Origin: Streptomyces sp. HUAS MG91
GTDB taxonomy: Bacteria > Actinomycetota > Actinomycetes > Streptomycetales > Streptomycetaceae
Reading direction: 5' to 3'
DNA length: 64,000 nucleotides
Assembly: GCF_040529335.1 (NCBI RefSeq)
Contig: NZ_CP159534.1
Span: 3,720,001 to 3,784,000, forward strand
The notes beneath the pieces are model-generated. The model saw only the letters and a program-made list of their open reading frames with translations, did no database searches and had not been told where the DNA came from. This document shows, in pieces, positions 8,597 to 16,384 of this stretch. A program made the position numbers and the translations under genes. Position 1 is the stretch's first letter, and every line of letters begins with the position of its first letter.

Positions 8597-8700
8597 ATGG
8601 CGAAGTGTGGCGCGCCGACGAAGGCAGGCGGTCGGTGCCAGAGGAAGGTGGTGACGGGAACCGGTGTCCGGTCCGCCAAGGGCCGGCGGGGTGCCGCTAC
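8597..8700 (+). pseudogene. Possible frameshifted Cys-rich small protein
   Basis: ATG at 8597 opens MAKCGAPTKAGGRCQRKVV, which matches a recurrent small Cys-containing motif (CxAPTxxGxxCxxxV, normally followed by C-x-x-H). Near 8664 the matching continuation CPVRQGPAGC is found only after a change of frame. The original frame runs on without the second cysteine pair into the convergent VOC gene. It is either a decayed gene or a chance match. Confidence 0.25.
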
Positions 8701-8724
8701 CGATGCGGCATCCCGACGCCGGCA

Positions 8725-9099
8725 CTATGCGGAGCCAAGACTCGATGGTGGATCGAATACACAGAACTCGTTGCCCTCCGGGTCGGCGACGACGACCCAG
8801 CGGAATCCGTGTTCGCTCTGTTCCTCAGAGATCTTCTGGGCGCCCAGCCGTTTGAGGCGATCGACCTCGGCGTCCAGGTCCTCGGTGTCGAAGTCGAGGT
8901 CAAGATGCATCCGGTTCTTGCCCTGCTTCGGCTCCGGGACCTGCTGCAAGAGAAGCGTCGGCGCCGGCGCGGGACCGACCAGGCTCAGATAGGGCGGCCC
9001 CTCGAAGCCACGCCGATAGCCCAGCGGGGCGAGCGCGGCGAGCCAGAACCCCGCCTGCGCCTCTGTATCAAGACAGTCCAGTGTCACCACGATCTGCAT
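8725..9099 (-). CDS. VOC superfamily (glyoxalase-like) protein
   Basis: A 124-residue single-module protein of the vicinal-oxygen-chelate fold. The order is IVVTLDCLDTEAQAGFWLAAL, a middle strand region with KNRMHLDLDF, then VVVADPEGNEFCVFDPP, the typical closing motif with a metal-binding Glu. Glyoxalase-like proteins of this size act as dimers, often as bleomycin-type resistance proteins or small isomerases or dioxygenases; the substrate is unknown. There is no clear ribosome binding site before the ATG at 9099. It belongs to the accessory stretch next to tRNA-Arg. Confidence 0.82.
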   Translation of the reverse strand: MQIVVTLDCLDTEAQAGFWLAALAPLGYRRGFEGPPYLSLVGPAPAPTLLLQQVPEPKQGKNRMHLDLDFDTEDLDAEVDRLKRLGAQKISEEQSEHGFRWVVVADPEGNEFCVFDPPSSLGSA

Positions 9100-9273
9100 G
9101 GCGAAACGGTAGGGGACAGGAGCCCTCCCTCACAGGCAGAGCCCCAATCCTTGGAGGGGTACGGCAAGGCGGACGACATCCTTCGTACCGAGTTCCCCAT
9201 CAGCCGTGAGCACGCTGCTCTGCCAGCCACCATCGCCTGTACTGCTCGACAGGCCAGGTTGTCACCCCGCTCT

Positions 9274-9729
9274 TCAGACCGAGCGCGCACGCCCGGTGGA
9301 CTCCAACACCGAGGTCAGAAAGCGGCGTACCGTCTCCAGCTCGCCTTCCTCGAAGCCTTCGGCGGCCGCCACCACCTCGCCGATCACGGGCCCGAAGAAG
9401 GTCCATCCGAGTTCCGTGGCCTTCTCCTCCACTTCCAGGAGTACGCGTCGTCGGTCGGCCGTGTCCTTGCCGCGCCGGACCAGCCCGAGCCGTTCCAGCC
9501 GGTCGACCAGGGCGGTGGTCCCGGCCGAGTTCAGGCGCAGCTGTCCGCCGAGCCATCCGGGCGTGGCCCGGGTACCGGTCCGCGCCGCGTCCAGCAGGTG
9601 GATCAGCGCGCGCACATCGGTGGGGTGCAGTCCCTGCCGCGCGGCGAACTCGGCACCGAGGAGGTCAAACTCCACGGTCACCGCTCGCAGCAGGTGCACC
9701 AGCCCCATCGCCGGACTCTGCTCGTCCAT
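9274..9729 (-). CDS. MarR family transcriptional regulator
   Basis: A 151-residue winged-helix regulator: helical N-terminus, LHPTDVRALIHLLDAA, recognition region GWLGGQLRLNSAGTTALVDRLERLGLVRR, and the wing DTADRRRVLLEV. GGAGGG lies 7 nt before the ATG at 9729, which fixes the start; the ATG at 9735 would sit against the binding site. It is divergent from an alpha/beta hydrolase across a 69-nt gap that contains two matched palindromes, so it probably represses both genes and responds to a ligand that the hydrolase handles. Confidence 0.88.
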   Translation of the reverse strand: MDEQSPAMGLVHLLRAVTVEFDLLGAEFAARQGLHPTDVRALIHLLDAARTGTRATPGWLGGQLRLNSAGTTALVDRLERLGLVRRGKDTADRRRVLLEVEEKATELGWTFFGPVIGEVVAAAEGFEEGELETVRRFLTSVLESTGRARSV

Positions 9730-9757
9730 GCCCATTCCCTCCGACCACCACGTAATA

Positions 9758-9788
9758 TCTCGCTGAACGAGAATATCGCTGAGCGAGA
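9758..9788. promoter_or_regulatory. Paired 15-bp palindromes between marR and hydrolase
   Basis: TCTCGCTGAACGAGA (9758-9772) and TATCGCTGAGCGAGA (9774-9788) share the core TCGCTGA-N-CGAGA and repeat with a 16-bp step. They fill the divergent promoter gap and end 10 nt before the hydrolase start. This is the expected arrangement for a MarR operator pair. Confidence 0.65.
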
Positions 9789-9798
9789 GGAATATGCC

Positions 9799-10626
9799 GT
9801 GACTCCGTCCGCTTTCGACCTCGCCTACGACGAGCTCCGTGCCCGCTGGCCCGCATCCACCGAGGAGCGCGACGTCGTCACGCCGTACGGGCGCACCCGG
9901 GTCCATGTGTACGGCCCTGCGGACGGCGCACCGCTGGTCCTACTGCCCGGAGGCTCCGCCACCGGCCTGGTCTGGTTCGCCAACGCGCCGGCGCTCGGGG
10001 AACGATTCCGTATCCACGCGGTGGACCTGTTGGGCGACGCCGGACGCACCGAACGCCGGGGCACACCGCTGAAGAGCGCCGACGATCTGACGGCCTGGCT
10101 GGACGCGCTGCTGGACGGGCTCGGGCTCGCCCGCACGCACCTGTGCGGTCACTCGTACGGCGCCTGGCTGGCCGTCAAGTACGCACTGCGGGCGCCGCAG
10201 CGCGTCGACCGCCTCGCCCTCCTCGATCCCACCCAGGTCTTCGCCGGATTCCGCCCCGGCTACCTGCTGCGCGCACTGCCCACCCTGATCCGCCCGAGCC
10301 AGGACCGTGCCCGCGCCTTCCTCGCCTGGGAAACAGCAGGTGTCCGCCCGGACGAGGCCTGGCAGCGCCTCTACGCGCTGGCCACCACCGTTCCCGACCG
10401 CAAGCTCGTCGCCGGAGGCCGCCCACCGATCGCCGGCCTCTCCATGCCGGTACTGACCCTGCTCGCGGAGCACAGCCGCGCCCACCGCGCCGACAAGGTC
10501 GCCGACAGGGCCCGCCGGACGCTCCCGCACGGCGAGGTGGCCCTGCTCCCCGAAGCCACCCACCATTCCCTGCCACTCACCGCACCTCAGCAGCTGAACG
10601 ACCGCCTGATGGATTTTCTCCGCTGA
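9799..10626 (+). CDS. Alpha/beta hydrolase
   Basis: A 275-residue alpha/beta-fold hydrolase. The oxyanion region is LVLLPGGSATG. The nucleophile elbow is CGHSYGAW with Ser119, and the catalytic histidine is one of the pair in EATHHSLP (255-256). The GTG start at 9799 has GAGAGG 8 nt upstream; an ATG at 9794 runs into a stop after two codons. The family splits esters, lactones, epoxides or similar bonds. The neighbouring divergent MarR gene suggests expression is induced by a small aromatic or toxic compound. Cytoplasmic, no signal peptide. Confidence 0.87.
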   Translation: MTPSAFDLAYDELRARWPASTEERDVVTPYGRTRVHVYGPADGAPLVLLPGGSATGLVWFANAPALGERFRIHAVDLLGDAGRTERRGTPLKSADDLTAWLDALLDGLGLARTHLCGHSYGAWLAVKYALRAPQRVDRLALLDPTQVFAGFRPGYLLRALPTLIRPSQDRARAFLAWETAGVRPDEAWQRLYALATTVPDRKLVAGGRPPIAGLSMPVLTLLAEHSRAHRADKVADRARRTLPHGEVALLPEATHHSLPLTAPQQLNDRLMDFLR

Positions 10627-10755
10627 CACCGACAACGCCCCGGCGCCGCCGGGCGGACCGGGCAACGGGCGTACAGGGACCCGTCGCCGGACCGCTTCCC
10701 CGCACCGCCGGAAATTCCGTACGCCTGTTCCACCGGAACCCGTACCGTTCCGTCC

Positions 10756-10980
10756 ATGGTGATCGCGACGGTTCGTGAATGGCGTGATGAGGAAGGGTGG
10801 GGCGTGCTCGATTCCGTCGAGACGCCCGGGGGGTGCTGGGGGCACTACTCCGACATCCAGATGCCCGGCTTCCGCACGCTGTCGCCCGGGCAGACGGTGA
10901 GCCTCCGGTGGGAAGAGCCCGGCTTCATGCAGGACGGGTACCGGTTCCGGGCGCTCAGCATCGTGCCCCGGTCGGCCTGA
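10756..10980 (+). CDS. Small cold-shock-domain-like protein
   Basis: A 74-residue protein with a diverged cold-shock (OB-fold) pattern. ATVREWRDEEGWGVLDS aligns with the first strands and RNP1 region of CspA proteins (G-x-V-K-W-F-N-x-x-K-G-F-G-F-I). GCWGHYSDIQ stands for the RNP2 region, and GQTVSLRWEEPG for the following strands. Basic residues are fewer than in true Csp proteins, so nucleic-acid binding is uncertain. The ATG at 10756 is followed by a GTG that may also serve. It is a separate gene 129 nt after the hydrolase. Confidence 0.7.
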   Translation: MVIATVREWRDEEGWGVLDSVETPGGCWGHYSDIQMPGFRTLSPGQTVSLRWEEPGFMQDGYRFRALSIVPRSA

Positions 10981-11001
10981 CGGCGTGCGGCGGATCGACT
11001 C

Positions 11002-11271
11002 GTGAACAAGCGAAGCCCGCGCAGTGCCACCGTCCTGTACACCGTCGCGGCCACCTGCGCCGTCGTGGGCGTTCTGCTGCGCCTGCGCGGTCGGGCCGGT
11101 TCGGCGCCCGTGCTGTCGGGAGCCATCGGCTCCCCCTACAGCGGCGACGGGCCCTCCGCCTGGCGGGTGTGGTCGTCGGACGTGCCCGAGGCGCGGCTCG
11201 GGGTGTATCTGCTCGTCCTGGCCGTGGTGCTGGCCGTGGTGGCGCGGCTTGTCTCCGTCTGGCGGGACTGA
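11002..11271 (+). CDS. Small hypothetical membrane protein, two helices
   Basis: 89 residues with two hydrophobic segments, VLYTVAATCAVVGVLLRL and LGVYLLVLAVVLAVVARLV, joined by a short polar loop rich in Gly and Ser. It has a basic N-terminus and a GTG start. No family was recognised. It follows the cold-shock-like gene by 21 nt, so the two may be co-transcribed. Confidence 0.6.
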   Translation: MNKRSPRSATVLYTVAATCAVVGVLLRLRGRAGSAPVLSGAIGSPYSGDGPSAWRVWSSDVPEARLGVYLLVLAVVLAVVARLVSVWRD

Positions 11272-11413
11272 GCGGCGCCGGGCGGGCAGGTCCTCGATGC
11301 AGGGACGATTTTCTCGCCGACCACACGGGGCGTTCCGTACCACCCAACTCAGCGTCTCACATGAGTAGTTGATGTGCGAAGCTGTTCGCATCTGATCGCG
11401 GAGGGAGCGCAAC

Positions 11414-12214
11414 GTGCAGCGGGACGACATGCAGGCCGGGGTGATCGACACCAGCAGGCCGCATCCTGCCCGGATCTACGACTACCTGCTGGGCGGCAAG
11501 AACAACTACGACGTCGACCGGCAGGCCGGCGAGGATCTCATCGCCGTGGCGCCCGAGGCACGGGACGGAGTGCGCGCCAACCGGGCGTTCATGGAGCGGG
11601 CCGTGCGGTTCGCCGTGGGACAGGGAGTGCGTCAAGTCCTGGACATCGGGACGGGGTTGCCGACCTCGCCGAACGTGCACGAGATCGCCGAAGCGGTGGC
11701 CCGGGAGAGCGTGCACGTCGCGTACGTCGACAACGACCCGATCGTGAAGGCGCACGGGGACGCGCTGCTCAGCCGCACCGGCTCGACCGGCATAGTCCTG
11801 GGCGACGTACGCGACCCGGGAAGCATCACCGGGCACCCCGACGTGCGGCGGCTGATCGACTTCGACGAGCCGGTGGTGCTGCTGCTCGTCGCCGTGCTGC
11901 ACTTCCTCACCGACGCCGACGAACCGGAGCGGGTCGCCGCCGAGCTGCGGGACGCGCTGCCCGCCGGAAGCTATCTGGTGCTCTCGCACGCCACGGGCGA
12001 CTTCGCCGACCGCAGGAACGCCGAGGCCGGATACAGCAGCAAGGCCTCCGCCTCGCTGAATCTGCGGGCCAAGGACCGGGTCGAGCGGTTCTTCGCCGGG
12101 TTCGAGATGGTCGATCCGGGCCTCGCCCAGATCTCGTACTGGCGGCCCGACTCCCCGCCGCCGGCGGACGCGGCGAGGATCGGGTTCTACGGGGGCGTGG
12201 GCCGCAAGATCTGA
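11414..12214 (+). CDS. SAM-dependent methyltransferase, DUF574 / Methyltransf_19 family
   Basis: A 266-residue methyltransferase of a family found almost only in actinobacteria and often present in many copies. Hallmarks are DTSRPHPARIYDYLLGGKNNYDVDR at the N-terminus, VRQVLDIGTGLPTSPNVHE (SAM-binding glycine motif), VAYVDNDPIV (acidic residue for the ribose), and LLVAVLHFLTDADEP. The GTG at 11414 has GGAGGGAG upstream. The acceptor substrate is unknown for most of the family. The gene ends 6 nt before the convergent acetyltransferase-like gene. Confidence 0.88.
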   Translation: MQRDDMQAGVIDTSRPHPARIYDYLLGGKNNYDVDRQAGEDLIAVAPEARDGVRANRAFMERAVRFAVGQGVRQVLDIGTGLPTSPNVHEIAEAVARESVHVAYVDNDPIVKAHGDALLSRTGSTGIVLGDVRDPGSITGHPDVRRLIDFDEPVVLLLVAVLHFLTDADEPERVAAELRDALPAGSYLVLSHATGDFADRRNAEAGYSSKASASLNLRAKDRVERFFAGFEMVDPGLAQISYWRPDSPPPADAARIGFYGGVGRKI

Positions 12215-12220
12215 CGGCGC

Positions 12221-13297
12221 TCACGTGCGCAGCCCGCCCACCGCCTTCAGGAGGCGGTCCGCGCGGTGGCGGAGGGCGGGGTGGGCCAGGACCGTGTTGC
12301 GCAGGCCGCGGACCGGGCGGCGCCACAGCCGGTAGGCCGCCGCCACCGGGTGCGGGCGGCCCGCGAAGCCCTCGCCGACGCGCAGTTCACGGGTCTTGAG
12401 CCGGTCCTTGTACTCCATCTCGCCGCGCCCCCAGTCGATCATCCGGATACCGCGCCGGCCCGCCGCCTCGGCCATCCGCAGATGCATCATCAGGCCCGGC
12501 GAGTAGTAGCCGAACGCGGGGTCGTACGCGGTGAACCAGCCCGCGAAGACCGTGCGGGACGCCGGCCCGAAGTGCGCGGCGACCGGGCGCTCACCCGCGT
12601 AGACGACGGAGAGCACACCGGTGAAGTGGGGCTCCTGGACCGTCGCGAGATCGTTCACCAGACGTACGATCCAGGGGCGGGCGAAGCGGTCCGCCCGGCC
12701 GGTGCGGCGGTACTGGGCCGACTTCCAGCGCATCAGCAGGCGCAGCACGGCCGGGTCCCGCTCGTCGTAGACGAAGCGCATCTCCCCGGCGTTCCGGGTC
12801 AGGCGGCGCTCCTTCTTGAGCATCGTCCTGGCCTGCCCGGGGCAGGTGGCCCGCAGCCACTCCGGGTAGGAGTCGTGGCCGCCGTCCTTCAGGTCCTGCA
12901 CCGGGGAGGCGAACGTGCCGGTGACGTAGCGGCCGAACGGCCGCTGGTCCTCCACGAGATGGTCGAACTCGAACACCGTGAGCCGGCAGGCCCTCAGCAG
13001 CTGCTGGGTGTCCCAGCCGACGCCGGGCCGGTGCACCAGCGCCTGGCAGTCGGACAGGCCGAGCCCGACCGCGCGGCCGACGCCGAGCGGGCCCCTCTCG
13101 TAGGGCAGGAAGCCGACCGGCTCGTCCCCCTCGCGCAACACCGCGACATGCACCCCGGGCCGCTGCCGGGCGACTCCGACCGCGAACTCCGGTGAGAGGA
13201 AGGGGTTCTGGTAGTCCGGCGCGTCGTCCATGGTCTCGTGCCAGACGGCACGCAGCGACGCGGTCAGCTCCTCGGGTCTGTACGTGGTGATCTTCAC
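12221..13297 (-). CDS. GNAT/FemAB-like acyltransferase (CelD/BcsL type)
   Basis: A 358-residue protein of the CelD/BcsL group, which has two tandem GNAT-like halves. Recognised parts are the N-terminal PFLSPEFAVGVARQRPGVHVAVL, DLKDGGHDSYPEWLRAT, and the second half with GVLSVVYAGERPVAAHFG, YSPGLMMHLRMAEAA and MIDWGRGEMEYKDRLKT. Relatives occur in polysaccharide clusters and transfer acyl or aminoacyl groups onto sugars or cell-wall precursors. Here it has no polysaccharide neighbours, so its target is open. Start ATG at 13297. Confidence 0.8.
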   Translation of the reverse strand: MKITTYRPEELTASLRAVWHETMDDAPDYQNPFLSPEFAVGVARQRPGVHVAVLREGDEPVGFLPYERGPLGVGRAVGLGLSDCQALVHRPGVGWDTQQLLRACRLTVFEFDHLVEDQRPFGRYVTGTFASPVQDLKDGGHDSYPEWLRATCPGQARTMLKKERRLTRNAGEMRFVYDERDPAVLRLLMRWKSAQYRRTGRADRFARPWIVRLVNDLATVQEPHFTGVLSVVYAGERPVAAHFGPASRTVFAGWFTAYDPAFGYYSPGLMMHLRMAEAAGRRGIRMIDWGRGEMEYKDRLKTRELRVGEGFAGRPHPVAAAYRLWRRPVRGLRNTVLAHPALRHRADRLLKAVGGLRT

Positions 13298-13613
13298 CGT
13301 GCGGCCGACCGCCCTTCCGCAGGGGCGTGTGGATCAGCGACACACGGCACGGGCCCGACACTGATCCCCCATAGGGCTCAAAGGTCGCGAAACAGCACTC
13401 ACCCTGTCAAGAGCCCTTCGACGGCCTCGGTACGAAGTCCCCCGCGGCGGCGCTGTCACACATCCAGCTCTGTCACGCATCCAGCTCTGTCACTAATCCG
13501 GCGCTGTCACACATCCGGCGCGGGCCGCGTCAGACAGGCAGCGGATCGATTCCGCACCGGGAAAAGCCTGTTGCCCCGGGGAACCACCGTCCTGCCGAGC
13601 AGAGGAGCCCTCA
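13298..13613. other. Intergenic region with a tandem repeat, no gene seen
   Basis: 316 nt between the divergent acyltransferase-like gene and the DoxX gene. The only structure noticed is the 4 x 17-bp tandem repeat at 13450-13517. No convincing reading frame with a ribosome binding site was found. Confidence 0.6.
13450..13517. repeat. Four tandem 17-bp repeats
   Basis: Four contiguous units: GCGCTGTCACACATCCA, GCTCTGTCACGCATCCA, GCTCTGTCACTAATCCG, GCGCTGTCACACATCCG. The constant core is CTGTCAC-N2-ATCC. It lies 96 nt upstream of the doxX start, so it could hold repeated regulator sites or be a simple slippage repeat. Confidence 0.9.
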
Positions 13614-13952
13614 ATGTCCGTCGCCTTTGTCGTCCTCACCGCGATCGCCGCCGCCATGACCGCCTTCTCGGCCGTCTCCGTCTTCATCCGCGCCGAGTGG
13701 GTGGTCAAGCCGATCGCCGACTACGGCGTCCCGGCCGGCTGGCTGCCGTGGCTGGGCGCGGCCAAGGCCGCGGGGGCCGTGGGCCTGCTCGTCGGGCTAG
13801 CCGTACCGGTGATCGGCGCGATCGCCGCGATCGGCCTGGTGCTGTACTTCGCGGGGGCCGTGGTCACGGTGGTGCGGGCCCGCTGGTTCAGCCACGTGGG
13901 ATTCCCGCTGCTGTACGCGGCGCCGGTCGTCGCCGTCCTCGCCCTCACGTGA
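13614..13952 (+). CDS. DoxX family membrane protein
   Basis: A 112-residue integral membrane protein with four predicted helices, starting FVVLTAIAAAMTAFSAVSVFI. The DoxX pattern is seen in YGVPAGWLPWLGAAKAAGAVGLLVGL and the final hydrophobic pair. GAGGAG lies 6 nt before the ATG. DoxX proteins are loosely linked to redox balance and thiol or quinone chemistry, but no precise activity is known for this subgroup. Confidence 0.85.
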   Translation: MSVAFVVLTAIAAAMTAFSAVSVFIRAEWVVKPIADYGVPAGWLPWLGAAKAAGAVGLLVGLAVPVIGAIAAIGLVLYFAGAVVTVVRARWFSHVGFPLLYAAPVVAVLALT

Positions 13953-13974
13953 ACCGGGCAACACACCAGTGATG

Positions 13975-14568
13975 TCAGAGTTGTTGGATGCGCACGTGGA
14001 CGTGCATGTCGTGCCAGCCGTCCGCGTGCAGCGCGGAGCTGCGCCGGGTGCCCTCCAGCGGGTAGCCGGACTTCTCCGCGACCCGGCACGAGGGCTCGTT
14101 GCCGGTGGAGTGTTCCAGGTCGATGCGGTGGAAGCCGGCCGCCAGGGCCCAGTCCGTCATCGCGGTCAGCGCTCTGGGGGCCACGCCGAGACCGCGGGCG
14201 CTCGCCATCACCCAGTAGCCGACCTCGGCGACCCCGTCCTCCAGGTTCAGCTGCCGCAGGGCCATCCGGCCGAGCGGTGCCCCGTCGCCGGTCCGGACCA
14301 CCAGCCACTGGGCGGAGGTCTCCTTGCGCCAGCCCTCCCGCACCGACTCCACCCACTCCCCCGCCTCGTCGGTGGAGTCCATCGTGCGGAGGTGCCAGTG
14401 CTGGAGCACCGGGTCCTGGAAGGCGGTGTGGACGGCCTCGGCGTCCTGGGGCTCGAAGGGGCGCAGGGCGAGTTCGCCGTCGGCCGTGCGAAGGGTGGGC
14501 TGCGGGGTACGGGAGAAGGTGCCGGGCGCGATGGCGGGCTGCATCAGGAAGGGCATGGTGGGCAGCAT
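13975..14568 (-). CDS. GNAT acetyltransferase, RimJ/RimL type
   Basis: About 197 residues. LRTADGELALRPFEPQDAEAVHTAFQDP is the standard RimL-like opening, followed by APLGRMALRQLN, VAEVGYWVMASARGLGVAPRALTAMTDWA with the acetyl-CoA loop, and IDLEHSTGNEPSCRVAEKSGY. There are in-frame ATGs at 14568, 14556 and 14544 and none has a clear ribosome binding site, so the first 8 residues are uncertain. It is convergent with doxX and divergent from the sugar kinase. Substrate unknown. Confidence 0.82.
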   Translation of the reverse strand: MLPTMPFLMQPAIAPGTFSRTPQPTLRTADGELALRPFEPQDAEAVHTAFQDPVLQHWHLRTMDSTDEAGEWVESVREGWRKETSAQWLVVRTGDGAPLGRMALRQLNLEDGVAEVGYWVMASARGLGVAPRALTAMTDWALAAGFHRIDLEHSTGNEPSCRVAEKSGYPLEGTRRSSALHADGWHDMHVHVRIQQL

Positions 14569-14703
14569 GCCGGGCGGCGCGGGGCGGGCGCACCCGGTTT
14601 CCGCCACGGCCCAGGCGAGGCTGTTGCACCATGTGCACGCGCGTTGCGGACGGACTGTTAGCGTCGGCCGGAGCCCGTCCGTCCCGCACGACAGGAGCCG
14701 CCC

Positions 14704-15633
14704 GTGCCGTCCCCGCACCGCCCCGAGGTGATCTGCCTCGGCGAGACCATGGCGCAGCTGACCCCGGCCGACGGCGCCGGCCTGGAGCACAGCCGGGAGA
14801 TCCGGCTCGCCGTCGCGGGCGCCGAGTCGACCGTGGCGCAGTACCTCGCCGATCTGGGGCACCGCGCGGCCTGGGTGAGCCGGGTCGGGGACGATCCGTT
14901 CGGCCGGCGGATCGTCTCGGCGGTCGCGGGGCGCGGGGTGGACGTCACGCGGGTGGCCGTCGACCCGCTCGCCCCGACCGGCGTCTACTTCAAGGATCCC
15001 GGCCCGGACGGCACCACCCGCGTCCACTACTACCGGCGCGGCTCGGCCGCCTCCCGGATGACGGCCGCCGACGCCGAGGGCATCGCCCTGGACGGCGTAC
15101 GGCTCCTGCACCTGACCGGGATCACCCCGGCGCTGTCCGAGGACTGCGCCGACGCCGTACGGGTCATCGCCGAACGGGCCGCCGCCCACGGCACGCTGCT
15201 CTCCTTCGACGTCAACTACCGCCCCGCACTGTGGAGTTCGGCGGACATGGCGGCGAAGGCGCTCCTCGACCTCGCCCGCCGCGCCGACGTCGTGCTCGTC
15301 GGGCGGGACGAGGGCGAGGCCCTGTGGGGCACCGCCACCGCCGACGAGCTGCACGACCGTCTGGCGCCGCGCGGCACCCTCGTGGTGAAGGACGGCGCGG
15401 TCGGCGCGACCGTATTCGCCCCAGGAGTACGGGAGTTCGTGGCCGCGCCCGCCGTGGAGGTCGTCGAGGCCGTCGGCGCGGGGGACGCCTTCGCCGCCGG
15501 GTATCTCGGCGGGTTGCTCGCCGGGGCCGCCGAGCGCGACCGGCTCGCCCTCGGCCACCGGCTCGCCGGGCGCACCCTGCGCTCCATCGAGGACTACGTC
15601 CCGGCCACCGCCCGCACCGAAGGGAACGGGTGA
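14704..15633 (+). CDS. 2-keto-3-deoxygluconate kinase (PfkB family)
   Basis: A 309-residue ribokinase-type sugar kinase, assigned to 2-keto-3-deoxygluconate (KDG) from its neighbours. Family marks are VICLGETMAQL, the sugar-binding GAESTVAQYLADLGHRAAWVSRVGDDPFG, and the ATP and catalytic motif EAVGAGDAFAAGYLGG with the Asp base. It starts with GTG after an AGGAG site and runs in one operon with an IclR regulator (4-nt gap) and the KDPG aldolase. Kinase and aldolase together turn KDG into pyruvate and glyceraldehyde 3-phosphate, the last two steps of uronate or pectin breakdown. Confidence 0.87.
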   Translation: MPSPHRPEVICLGETMAQLTPADGAGLEHSREIRLAVAGAESTVAQYLADLGHRAAWVSRVGDDPFGRRIVSAVAGRGVDVTRVAVDPLAPTGVYFKDPGPDGTTRVHYYRRGSAASRMTAADAEGIALDGVRLLHLTGITPALSEDCADAVRVIAERAAAHGTLLSFDVNYRPALWSSADMAAKALLDLARRADVVLVGRDEGEALWGTATADELHDRLAPRGTLVVKDGAVGATVFAPGVREFVAAPAVEVVEAVGAGDAFAAGYLGGLLAGAAERDRLALGHRLAGRTLRSIEDYVPATARTEGNG

Positions 15634-15637
15634 TCCC

Positions 15638-16384
15638 GTGTCCCAGACCGTACGGCGGGCCATCGACATCCTGGAGTACGTCGCCCGCAGCCCCCGCACC
15701 CAGACCGAGGTCGGCGACCACCTGGGCGTGCACCGCTCGACGGCGCTGCGCATCCTGGAGTCGCTCACCGAGGGCGGCCTCGCGCGCCGGCTGCCCGACG
15801 GGCGGTACGCGGTCGGGTACCGGCTCGCCGGGCTCGCCCACCTGGCCCGGGAGCAGTTCGGGCTGCGGGACGTCGCGGCCGAGCCGCTGCGCGCCCTCGG
15901 CACGGCCTGCGGGCACACCGTGCACCTCGCCGCGCTGGAGAACGAGCGCATCGTCTACGCCGACAAGATCGACCCGCCGGACGGGGTGCGGCTGTACGCC
16001 GAGATCGGCCGGCCCGTGCCGCTGCACACCGCCGGGGCCGCCAAGGCGATCCTCGCGCACCTGCCGACCGAGCAGGCCGAACTCCTTTTGTCCGACTGCG
16101 ACTTCGCGCCGCGCACCGATACGACGATCACCGATCCGGCCCGCTACCGGGCGGCGCTCGCCACCGTGCGGGCGCGCGGCTGGGCCGTCGACGACGGCGA
16201 GTACGAGTCGTACGTGAACTGTGTCGCCGTCCCCGTACGGGACTGCGGCGGCGGGGTCGTCGCGGCGGTGTCGGTGACCGCGCTCAAGGCGCGGGCCGGC
16301 CTCGACGTGCTCGTCCGTGACGTCCTGCCCGATCTGCTGACCACCGCCGAGACGATCTCCAAGGAGCTGGGATGGCGACCGTGA
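15638..16384 (+). CDS. IclR family transcriptional regulator of the KDG operon
   Basis: A 248-residue IclR/KdgR-type regulator. The N-terminal winged helix is TVRRAIDILEYVARSPRTQTEVGDHLGVHRSTALRILESL, and the effector domain includes RIVYADKIDPPDG and AVPVRDCGGGVVAAVSVTA. It starts with GTG 4 nt after the kinase stop and overlaps the aldolase start by 13 nt, so translation is probably coupled across the three genes. By analogy with KdgR it probably binds KDG or a related keto-acid and represses its own operon. Confidence 0.88.
   Translation: MSQTVRRAIDILEYVARSPRTQTEVGDHLGVHRSTALRILESLTEGGLARRLPDGRYAVGYRLAGLAHLAREQFGLRDVAAEPLRALGTACGHTVHLAALENERIVYADKIDPPDGVRLYAEIGRPVPLHTAGAAKAILAHLPTEQAELLLSDCDFAPRTDTTITDPARYRAALATVRARGWAVDDGEYESYVNCVAVPVRDCGGGVVAAVSVTALKARAGLDVLVRDVLPDLLTTAETISKELGWRP

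Noticed and set aside
8435..8725. 96-codon minus-strand frame in the accessory island
   Set aside because: Arg/Pro/Ala-rich low-complexity composition typical of an antisense frame; no start signal.
9084..9290. 68-codon minus-strand frame between the VOC and MarR genes
   Set aside because: No ribosome binding site, no recognisable motif, and it overlaps both neighbours.
14569..14703. IclR operator at GTTGCACCATGTGCAC upstream of the sugar kinase
   Set aside because: The partial symmetry is short and has no second copy; not enough to call an operator.
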